A stretch of 10,540 bases of DNA from assembly GCA_934643865.1 (NCBI GenBank), contig CAKUCX010000085.1:1-10540 (forward strand), in the 5' to 3' direction. Below, piece after piece: positions 5,546 to 10,540 of this stretch (positions within the stretch are counted from its first letter, which is position 1; every line of letters begins with the position of its first letter). The notes under the pieces were generated by a model. The model searched no databases and was not told where the DNA came from. It saw only the letters and a list, made by a program, of their open reading frames with translations. The DNA comes from an uncultured Kiritimatiellota bacterium (lineage in GTDB: Bacteria; Verrucomicrobiota; Kiritimatiellia; RFP12; UBA1067). The position numbers were made by a program, and so were the translations under genes.

Positions 5546-6870
5546 GCGACGGCCTCCTTCAGGCGGCGGATCGTCTCGTCGTACCCGGGACGCTCCGCGA
5601 GTCCCTGGCAGAGGAAGGCGTTCACCTTGTCGATCTTCGCGATGGCCTCGTCCGTCGCGCGGTCGGCGCCCTTCTGGTATTCACCGATCTTCAGGAGCAG
5701 TTCGACTTCCTGGTACTTCGCGAGGATTTCGCGCAGCTTCGCGGCGGCCTCCTTGTGGTCCTTCGGGACGATGGCCGACTGGCAGCGGGAGATGGAGGCG
5801 AGGATGTCGATCGCGGGGTAGTGGTTCACCTGCGCGAGCTTGCGCGAGAGGATGATGTGGCCGTCGAGGATGGAGCGCGTCTCGTCCGCGATCGGCTCGG
5901 TCATGTCATCGCCCTCCACGAGGACGGTGTAGAGCGCGGTGATGGAGCCCTTCGCGGAGTTGCCCGCGCGCTCCATGAGCTTCGGCAGTTCGGAGAAGAC
6001 GCTCGGCGGGAAGCCGCGACGGGTGGGCGGCTCGCCGGCCGCAAGGCCGATCTCGCGCTGGGCGCGCCCGAAGCGCGTCACGGAGTCCATCATGAGGAGC
6101 ACCTTTTTGCCCTTGTCGCGGAAGAACTCGGCGATCGACGTGGCGACGTAGGCGGCCTTGAGGCGTTCCATCGAACTGCGGTCGGAGGTGGCGCAGACGA
6201 CGACGGCGCGGCGCAGGCCCTCCTCGCCGAGATCCTTCTCGATGAACTCGCGCACCTCGCGGCCGCGCTCGCCGATGAGCGCGAGCACCGACACCTCCGC
6301 CTCCGTGTTGCGGATGATGGAGGCGAGGAGGGTCGACTTGCCGCCGCCCGCCGCCGCGAAGATGCCCATGCGCTGCCCCTCGCCGCACGTGAGCATCCCG
6401 TCGATCGCGCGGATGCCGAGCGAGATCGGGCGCGAGATGATGCGGCGCTCAAGCGGACCGGGCGGGTCGGCGAAGACGGGGTAGTAGGCCTCCGGGCGGA
6501 TCGGCCCCTTGCGCTCGGCGTCGATGGGCCGCCCGAGTCCGTCCACCACGCGCCCGAGGAGCGAATCGCCCACCGGCACCATGTGGACGCGCCGCGTGGG
6601 GATCACCTCCGTCTGCGCCGAGATGCCCGTCATCGCGCCAAGCGCGGTCAGCAGCGCCGCCTCGCGCGTGAAGCCGACGACCTCGGCCTGCACCTCGAAG
6701 TTCTCCCAGGGGTTGCGCAGGATGCACACCTCGCCGACCTTCACGCCGGGGACGGACGCCTTGATGATCGTGCCAACGACCTGGATGACGCGCCCCTTCA
6801 CCTCGATGGGCTGCGCATCCTCGACCGCACGGTCCAGCACCTGCGTGATATAGTCGAACGACGCGCTCAT
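5542..6870 (-). CDS. sctN: T3SS ATPase SctN
   Basis: SctN is the hexameric cytosolic ATPase that unfolds substrates and releases chaperones at the base of the export apparatus; it is related to FliI and the F1 beta subunit. The 442-aa product has the family length. The N-terminal beta-barrel covers about residues 20-90. The P-loop AAAGGGKST is at 172-180, the catalytic-Glu region GERGREVREF at 200-209, Walker B with LLMMDSVTRFGRAQREIG at 258-275, and the alpha/beta signature PAIDILASISR at 352-362. The C-terminal helical domain follows. All key residues are present. The ATG overlaps the sctL stop as ATGA, so the two are coupled; SctL is its direct partner. A short A-rich leader with AAGGA lies just upstream. 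Confidence 0.98.
   Translation of the reverse strand: MSASFDYITQVLDRAVEDAQPIEVKGRVIQVVGTIIKASVPGVKVGEVCILRNPWENFEVQAEVVGFTREAALLTALGAMTGISAQTEVIPTRRVHMVPVGDSLLGRVVDGLGRPIDAERKGPIRPEAYYPVFADPPGPLERRIISRPISLGIRAIDGMLTCGEGQRMGIFAAAGGGKSTLLASIIRNTEAEVSVLALIGERGREVREFIEKDLGEEGLRRAVVVCATSDRSSMERLKAAYVATSIAEFFRDKGKKVLLMMDSVTRFGRAQREIGLAAGEPPTRRGFPPSVFSELPKLMERAGNSAKGSITALYTVLVEGDDMTEPIADETRSILDGHIILSRKLAQVNHYPAIDILASISRCQSAIVPKDHKEAAAKLREILAKYQEVELLLKIGEYQKGADRATDEAIAKIDKVNAFLCQGLAERPGYDETIRRLKEAVA
5546..5559 (-). promoter_or_regulatory. Shine-Dalgarno inside the sctN end that sets a GTG start
   Basis: AAGGAGG (5559-5553 on the minus strand) lies within the last codons of sctN, with a 7-nt spacer to the GTG at 5545. 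The perfect anti-Shine-Dalgarno match supports this GTG over the ATG nine codons later, and shows that the AIM24-like gene is translated in its own right. Confidence 0.75.
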
Positions 6871-7484
6871 TTTTCCTTCGCGAAATTGCTGCGGATGGAC
6901 TTCTCGATGGCGGCAATCTGCCCCTCGACCGACGCCTCCACGAGGCCCGCCTCGGTCTCGACGACGCAGGCGGTCGCGCCGAGGTGCGGGTCCTCCGCGA
7001 CATCGATGTAGGCGAGGGACGGGAACTCGGCGAGAAGGTCCTTCACGCGCGCCTTCACGACGGCGACCATCGCGGGATTGACCTTGACCGCGATCTGCCG
7101 CTGGCTGCGCACGACCGCCTGCATCGCCTTCTTCACGATCTGGACGACGAGTTCGCGGTCGCCGATCTCCGCGACGCACTTGCGGAGCGCCTTCAGGACG
7201 ATCTCGGCCACCTTGTCTTCGATCGACGCCATGTAGCGCACGCTCTCGTCGACGAGGTTGAGTTTCTGCATGAGGATCTCGGCCTTGCCCGCGTCGAGGC
7301 CGTCCGCGTAGCCGCGCGCCTTCTCCGCCTCGTAGGCGGCCTGGGCCGCGCGGCGCGTCTCCGCCGCCTCGGCCTCGGCGGCGGCCATCACCGCCTCGGC
7401 GCGCGCGACGAGCGCGGCCTCGTCCGCCGCGACGCGCGTCCCCGCGGATTCGACGTCAAAGGTCTTCTTCTTCAGGAGTAGCAT
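6867..7484 (-). CDS. sctL: T3SS stator protein SctL
   Basis: SctL (YscL/FliH family) links the ATPase SctN to the SctQ/SctK sorting platform and modulates ATPase activity. The 205-aa product begins MLLLKKKTF. It then has a long Ala/Glu-rich helix (about residues 18-75, with EAEAAETRRAAQAAYEAEKA) and a C-terminal globular part with the family pattern: a stretch of V.VNP (about 150), ID.AEDPHLGATACVVETEAG (about 168-188) and VEASVEGQIAAIE. Start: ATG 7484 overlaps sctK by 13 bp; GAGG lies about 10 nt upstream and is a weak site, so coupling to sctK is likely. Length is near YscL (about 220 aa). Confidence 0.93.
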   Translation of the reverse strand: MLLLKKKTFDVESAGTRVAADEAALVARAEAVMAAAEAEAAETRRAAQAAYEAEKARGYADGLDAGKAEILMQKLNLVDESVRYMASIEDKVAEIVLKALRKCVAEIGDRELVVQIVKKAMQAVVRSQRQIAVKVNPAMVAVVKARVKDLLAEFPSLAYIDVAEDPHLGATACVVETEAGLVEASVEGQIAAIEKSIRSNFAKEK

Positions 7485-7825
7485 AGCTCGTACGCCTCGG
7501 GAAATTTGAGTTTCATCAGCTGCCGCCGCACGTCCTTCCGGCCCGCGAAGTAGGCCGCGTAGCGCAGCACGTCCGGGTAGACGCCGGGATGGTCCGCCTT
7601 GAGCCGCCGCACGGCCGGGCCATCCACGACCTTCCGCCATTCGTCGAGATGGGCGACGCCCTCCAGCCAGCGGTCGATCTCCGCGCGCACGCCGTCGTCC
7701 AGGTAGGCGAGCCGGCGCGGGTCGTCCTTGGGGTAGACCTCGAAGGCGCCCGTCGCGAGGAAGGCGTCCCGCACCTTCGGCCAGAAGGCGCTTGCGACGA
7801 GCGCGCGCGCCTCGTTCAGATCCAT
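7472..7825 (-). CDS. sctK: Probable T3SS sorting-platform adaptor SctK
   Basis: SctK (YscK/MxiK/OrgA) caps each cytosolic pod and connects SctQ to the inner-membrane ring. This 117-aa product is called mainly from position (before SctL, after the J region) and from general features: soluble, helical, Trp/Tyr and charge rich, with an Arg/Lys-rich end RRQLMKLKFPEAYEL. It is much shorter than YscK (about 209 aa), so if it is SctK it is a compact form, resembling only part of the family. The ATG at 7825 has GGGAGG 9 nt upstream and overlaps the upstream TPR gene by 10 bp. Alternative: an unrelated accessory protein of this lineage. Confidence 0.6.
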   Translation of the reverse strand: MDLNEARALVASAFWPKVRDAFLATGAFEVYPKDDPRRLAYLDDGVRAEIDRWLEGVAHLDEWRKVVDGPAVRRLKADHPGVYPDVLRYAAYFAGRKDVRRQLMKLKFPEAYELCYS

Positions 7826-8157
7826 GTGCGCGCCCCTCCCTTCGCGGCCACGAGATGCCGCCGCCACCGCTTCGCCGCCTCGTCCGCCTTGCCGAGCGCC
7901 GCGAGGGCGCGCGCTTCGAGCAGGGCCTCCGCGCGCCCCAGCGCGGGCGGGACGTCCGCCGCGCGCAAGGCCGCAAGCGCGCCGGCCGCGTCGCCCTCGG
8001 CGAGGCGCAGCTCGGCGAGCGCGACCGCCGAGACGCCGTCGCGCGGGTCGTCCTCGACGAGCGCCTCGCAGAGCGTCCGCGCGCGCGCGCCCTGGCCGTG
8101 CCGCGCAAACAGCCACGCGGCGGTCAGGAGAAGCCGTCTGTCGTCCGCGTCCATCAT
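7816..8157 (-). CDS. Small TPR protein, SctG-like paralog between sctJ and sctK
   Basis: This 113-aa protein consists of TPR-type helix pairs rich in Ala, Leu and Arg. It can be aligned by eye along its length with the SctG product of this same cluster: DDRRLLLTAAWLFARHG against DEARLLLNIALMAVGAN, then helices with RARTLCEALVEDDP, ALAELRLAEGDAAGALAALR and ARALAALGKADEA. The TPR-type chaperones of T3SS (YscG, SycD) bind needle or translocator subunits, so a chaperone or adaptor role is likely. The start ATG at 8157 overlaps the sctJ stop as ATGA. A second ATG follows directly. No counterpart sits here in the Yersinia cluster; the Chlamydia genome also has a small gene between cdsJ and cdsL (CT560), which might be comparable. 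Confidence 0.75.
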   Translation of the reverse strand: MMDADDRRLLLTAAWLFARHGQGARARTLCEALVEDDPRDGVSAVALAELRLAEGDAAGALAALRAADVPPALGRAEALLEARALAALGKADEAAKRWRRHLVAAKGGARTWI

Positions 8158-8738
8158 TTCCTTGGCGGGGGGTCCTTGAAGACCGTGACGGAGATCTTCT
8201 CGTAGACAAGACCCTCGATCGCGTTCTTCACGAGGGACTTCACCTGGGGGATCGCCTCCGTGAGGTCTGCGTCCCAGCGGCTGCGGAGGGCGACGGCCGC
8301 CGAGCTGGGCAGCGTGTTCTTCGCGAACGGGTCGTTCTCGGGGAGGACGACGTGGACGCGCGCGTCCACGACGCCGTCGATCATCGAGATCGTCTGGGCG
8401 AGGTCCTGGGCGATGGCGTCCATGAAACGAATGCGCTCCTCGCTCGGGCTTGACACCATGCCCGTCTTCTTGAAGACCGCGCCCACGCCGTTGAACGAGC
8501 GGCGCGGCAGGCCGCGCCGCTCGCAGAGCGTCGCGGCGGCGGCGAAGTCCTTCTCGCCGATCATCACGTTCCACGTGCCTTCGTCGCCGGGGGCCTTCGT
8601 CGCGGCGATGCCGCTTTCGAGGAGCGCGGCGAGCGCGGCGTTCGCCTGGCTCTCCGCGAGCCCCGAGAAGAGCGTCGCCTCCTTGTCGCATCCGGCCAGC
8701 AGCAGCGCCAGCGCCGTCCAACAGAGCATGCGTCTCAT
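8154..8738 (-). CDS. sctJ: T3SS inner-membrane ring lipoprotein SctJ
   Basis: SctJ (YscJ/PrgK/EscJ) forms the inner of the two concentric inner-membrane rings. The 194-aa product has a lipoprotein signal peptide, MRRMLCWTALALLLAGC, with acylated Cys at 17, and then LFSGLAESQANAALAAL, the first ring-building domain. SSPSEERIRFMDAIAQDLAQ lies at 96-115, DGVVDARVHVVLP at 121-133 and a final KISVTVF strand at 181-187. It ends at KDPPPRK with no C-terminal membrane helix, unlike YscJ (244 aa) and PrgK but like EscJ. I prefer ATG 8738 because AAAGG lies 6 nt upstream and it gives a compact signal peptide; ATG 8759, one base after the sctI stop, is the alternative. Confidence 0.95.
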   Translation of the reverse strand: MRRMLCWTALALLLAGCDKEATLFSGLAESQANAALAALLESGIAATKAPGDEGTWNVMIGEKDFAAAATLCERRGLPRRSFNGVGAVFKKTGMVSSPSEERIRFMDAIAQDLAQTISMIDGVVDARVHVVLPENDPFAKNTLPSSAAVALRSRWDADLTEAIPQVKSLVKNAIEGLVYEKISVTVFKDPPPRK

Positions 8739-8760
8739 CACAAGCCTTTCCCGGAACATG

Positions 8761-9138
8761 CTAGCCGTTCTTCACGAGCGTGGAGACCGCGTCGCTCGCC
8801 TTCTTCGCGATGTTCGTCACGATCTCCTGCTGGAACGAGAGATTGGCGACCTCGTACTGGAGTTCGCTCAGCTCGGCGGCGGAGAGGGCGTGGGAGCGCG
8901 AGAGCGAGGTAAGGGCGTGGACGCGGTGGAGCATCTCCTGGTAGTTGCCCTGCGCCGTGTTGAACGTCGCCGCGACCTCGGCCGCGAAGGGAATCCCCGC
9001 CGGCGCCTCGGGGGCCATCGCGGCCTCGAAGCGCGCCACGGCGGCGGGATCCGCCGCCGCGGCCACCTGCTGGGGCGCCAACGTCCCCTGCACGCCGCCG
9101 GCGGCCCGCACCGCCTCGATGATCATGGACTCGTTCAT
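8761..9138 (-). CDS. sctI: T3SS inner rod protein SctI
   Basis: SctI polymerises between the export gate and the needle base as the inner rod/adaptor. The 125-aa product has a variable, Ala/Pro-rich N-terminal half and a conserved-looking C-terminus: LSAAELSELQYEVANLSFQQ at 85-104 followed by EIVTNIAKKASDAVSTLVKNG to the end. This is the family pattern of a helical hairpin with 'L..LQ..l...s...e....k...k....v.tLvk'. Length is near YscI (115 aa). AGGAG lies about 8 nt before the ATG. The gene is preceded by a 185-bp repeat-rich spacer, the only sizeable gap in the cluster, so its transcription may be tuned separately from sctF. Confidence 0.9.
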   Translation of the reverse strand: MNESMIIEAVRAAGGVQGTLAPQQVAAAADPAAVARFEAAMAPEAPAGIPFAAEVAATFNTAQGNYQEMLHRVHALTSLSRSHALSAAELSELQYEVANLSFQQEIVTNIAKKASDAVSTLVKNG

Positions 9139-9181
9139 TGTCTTTCTCCTAAGAAGAAATTAAGTCGCTTCGCTTTAAGTA

Positions 9182-9328
9182 GTTAAATCGCCGCTTCGCG
9201 GCTTTAAGTTGCCTCGCACATCCGATTAACTCCTTAACCACTTAACCACTTAACTACTTAACTACTTAACCACTTAAAGCCCCGCAGGGGCGACTTAACC
9301 ATTTAAAGCCGCAAAGCGGCGATTTAAC
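9182..9328. repeat. TTAA-rich repeat element: octamer array flanked by inverted hairpin arms
   Basis: Two arms of 28 bp at 9182-9209 and 9301-9328 are inverted copies of each other with only a couple of mismatches; each contains a GC hairpin (GCCGCTTCGCGGC or GCCGCAAAGCGGC) between TTAA motifs. Between them lie five in-phase octamers CTTAACCA/CTTAACTA at 9233-9272, with a degenerate copy on either side, and a third GC hairpin GCCCCGCAGGGGC at 9279-9291. A shorter relative of the arm, with TCGCTTCGC, is at about 9162-9180. The right arm includes the sctG stop codon (9326-9324). The element is the AT-richest patch of the cluster. Confidence 0.85.
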
Positions 9329-9695
9329 TTTCGAGCAGTCCTTTCGCAAGCTGCGCGGCCGCCGGGTCCGCCGTCTGGGCGGCGGCAAGCCGAAGCGGCG
9401 CCTCCGCCTCGTCCGCGCGGCCGAGCCGCAGGAGCGCGAGCCCCTTGAAGGCCGCAAGCATCGGATTGCCGGGGAAGCGCACGCGCGCCGCGCCGTCGAG
9501 GAAGTCGAGGCCCCCCGTGAACTGCCCCGCGCTCAGGAGCGCCACCGCCTGCGCCGCCGCGACGGACGGGGCTTCGGGCCGGAAGCGCTCCAGCACGGCG
9601 AGGATCTTCGCCGCGCTCCGAAAGCGGTTCGCGCCCACCGCCATGAGGGCGATGTTCAGCAGGAGGCGCGCCTCATCTGCCGTCAGGTCGAACAC
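9324..9695 (-). CDS. sctG: T3SS needle chaperone SctG (TPR protein)
   Basis: SctG (YscG/PscG/CdsG) is a TPR protein that, with SctE, cradles the needle subunit SctF in the cytosol and stops it polymerising early. The 123-aa product has three TPR-like helix pairs: about 8-40 (LLLNIALMAVGANRFRSAAK), 44-75 (AAAQAVALLSAGQFTGGLDF) and 78-115 (GLALLRLGRADEAEAPLRLA). Length matches YscG (115 aa). It directly follows sctF, as in ysc and psc. The start is GTG 9695, 9 nt after the sctF stop. No Shine-Dalgarno is visible, so translation probably depends on coupling to sctF. The gene ends inside the right arm of a repeat element. Confidence 0.85.
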   Translation of the reverse strand: MFDLTADEARLLLNIALMAVGANRFRSAAKILAVLERFRPEAPSVAAAQAVALLSAGQFTGGLDFLDGAARVRFPGNPMLAAFKGLALLRLGRADEAEAPLRLAAAQTADPAAAQLAKGLLES

Positions 9696-9704
9696 GGGGA
9701 GGGC

Positions 9705-10034
9705 TTAGCGGAAGTTCGAGGCGATCGAGCTGAGCGCGTCCGCCATGTTCTTCTGGATGTTCGTCATCGTGGTGAGCGCGAGGTTCCACTGCTGCAGGTC
9801 GTACTGGAGCTGCTGGAGGTTCGCCTGCACGTCCGGGTGTTCCTGGTACGTCTTCAGCGACTGCGCCAGGCGGTCTTCCATCGTCTTGGCCGCGTTGAGG
9901 AGGGCGTTGTAGACGTTGTCGGTGTGGATGATCTGGTCGAGGCCGAGCTGGCCGCCGTCGCCGACGCGCGTAATCGTGCTGACGTTGTCGTACATCCCGA
10001 CTTTCGTTTTCGGATCATGGACTGAGGGAATCAT
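9705..10034 (-). CDS. sctF: T3SS needle subunit SctF
   Basis: SctF polymerises into the extracellular needle. The 109-aa product carries the needle helix-loop-helix at its C-terminus: helix 1 with YNALLNAAKTMEDRLAQSLK, the turn with HPDVQANLQQLQYDLQQW, then NLALTTMTNIQKNMADALSS and the closing IASNFR, which agrees with the usual pattern ending in 'd...sI...f/r'. Needle subunits are normally 80-87 aa; here some 20 extra residues precede the helices. An internal Met at residue 14 could give a shorter form, but ATG 10034 has AAGGAG 8 nt upstream. Genes for its two chaperones flank it (sctE before, sctG after). Confidence 0.93.
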   Translation of the reverse strand: MIPSVHDPKTKVGMYDNVSTITRVGDGGQLGLDQIIHTDNVYNALLNAAKTMEDRLAQSLKTYQEHPDVQANLQQLQYDLQQWNLALTTMTNIQKNMADALSSIASNFR

Positions 10035-10076
10035 GGTCGTTCTCCTTGTTTGCTTTGTTTTTTTGCGAATTGAATG

Positions 10077-10304
10077 CTAGACGTCGGAAGGCGGCGCGGC
10101 GCGGACCTGGAGGCGCAGGAGCTTGCGCGCGACCGTGACGGCCGCGTCCAGGCCCTCGCAGCGCGCGAAGGCCGCCGGGGGAAGGCCGTCCGCGCAGGCG
10201 CGCGCGAGGCGCGCCTGGAGCGCGACGAGCTGCGCGTCGTACCGCGCGAGGGCGGCGGCCGCGCCGGGCCCCGCAAGCTCTTCTTCGATGGCCAGGAGGT
10301 TCAT
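10077..10304 (-). CDS. sctE: T3SS needle co-chaperone SctE (YscE/PscE family)
   Basis: YscE-type proteins are short helical hairpins that pair with SctG to hold the needle subunit. The 75-aa product has two amphipathic helices joined by a short turn: residues about 3-38 (with ALARYDAQLVALQARLARAC), the turn GLPPAAFAR, and a second helix with LDAAVTVARKLLRLQ. This agrees in layout and length with PscE (67 aa), including the Cys/Pro-rich turn followed by an aromatic residue. I prefer ATG 10304, which has GGAGG 8 nt upstream and follows the sctD stop by 2 nt, over GTG 10319, which would place the start inside the upstream gene without a site. Position D-E-F-G supports the call. Confidence 0.8.
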   Translation of the reverse strand: MNLLAIEEELAGPGAAAALARYDAQLVALQARLARACADGLPPAAFARCEGLDAAVTVARKLLRLQVRAAPPSDV

Positions 10305-10306
10305 GG

Positions 10307-10540
10307 TCAGGGCCTCCACGTGAATTCGGCCTTGCCGTCCCGGAGGACGAGGCGGTCCGCCTCAATCCGGACGATTGTCGCCGTGCCGATCTGCGCCCCC
10401 TCGGCGAGGCGCAGCCCCGTGCGCAGCACGACGCAGGGATAGGGATGCATGAGGATGCCCGCGATCGGCTCGACGGCGCGCGCCGCCCCGCCCCCCGTGC
10501 GCGGGCGCCCCCCCCTCTGGGCGTCGGGGGCGGCGACCAC
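10307..10540 (-). CDS. sctD: Probable C-terminal end of inner-membrane ring protein SctD
   Basis: The frame is open at the right edge, so only the last 77 or so residues are visible. After a Gly/Arg-rich linker comes AGILMHPYPCVVLRTGLRLA, then GTATIVRIEADRLVLRDGKA and the end FTWRP. This resembles the tail of SctD-type proteins (YscD/PscD/CdsD), where a small beta unit of the form 'YVVL.dG.r...G..l..g..i..I..drvvl.r.g' closes the periplasmic part. Position directly before sctE and sctF is the canonical place for sctD. No FHA or membrane segment can be checked because the rest lies outside the window. Alternative: another beta-rich protein with the same closing motif. Confidence 0.6.
   Translation of the reverse strand: MVAAPDAQRGGRPRTGGGAARAVEPIAGILMHPYPCVVLRTGLRLAEGAQIGTATIVRIEADRLVLRDGKAEFTWRP

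Noticed and set aside
5755..7011. Plus-strand open frame of 418 codons
   Set aside because: Antisense to the highly conserved sctN ATPase and the start of its neighbour; no domain.
9139..9323. Insertion sequence or transposon in the spacer before sctI
   Set aside because: Too short for a transposase and no transposase fragment is seen; only the repeat structure is supported.

Overview
The window carries most of one type III secretion system (T3SS) gene cluster, all on the minus strand and therefore read from right to left. In transcription order it holds the end of a probable sctD, sctE (needle co-chaperone), sctF (needle), sctG (TPR needle chaperone), sctI (inner rod), sctJ (inner-ring lipoprotein), a second small TPR protein, sctK, sctL (stator), sctN (ATPase), an AIM24-like protein, sctO (stalk), sctP (needle-length ruler), sctQ (sorting platform), sctR and sctS (export gate). 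The order D-E-F-G-I-J-K-L / N-O-P-Q-R-S follows the Yersinia/Pseudomonas ysc/psc arrangement. Two extra genes interrupt it: the TPR protein between J and K, and the AIM24-like protein between N and O.

The DNA is very GC-rich with strong Shine-Dalgarno sites, and most neighbouring genes overlap or are separated by only a few bases, so they are probably translationally coupled. Divergent versions of the variable subunits (D, E, G, K, O, Q) beside well-conserved R, S, N and J mean the host is not a well-known proteobacterial pathogen. A PVC-group bacterium (Verrucomicrobiota, Kiritimatiellota or Lentisphaerota) is my best guess, but this is inference from the character of the proteins and cannot be proven from the window.

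Region by region: 10540-9324 is the D-E-F-G block. 9139-9328 is a TTAA-rich repeat element with an octamer array flanked by inverted GC hairpins, sitting inside the cluster. 9138-1032 is a nearly gap-free run from sctI to sctS. 1031-321 has no convincing gene and is a mosaic of direct repeats, including a diverged tandem duplication of about 200 bp. 320-1 is the start of an alanine-rich unknown protein with its own plausible promoter. The export-gate genes sctT and sctU, which usually follow sctS, are absent here.

How the genes work together: SctJ and SctD form the inner-membrane ring; SctR and SctS form the entry of the export channel; SctQ, SctK, SctL and SctN form the cytosolic sorting platform and ATPase, with SctO as the stalk; SctI and SctF are polymerised into rod and needle; SctE and SctG keep SctF soluble; SctP measures the needle and triggers the substrate switch. 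The points most worth a second look are the roughly 100-residue tandem repeats in SctP, the AIM24-like insertion, the second SctG-like protein, the apparently single-SpoA SctQ, and the two repeat-rich non-coding regions.
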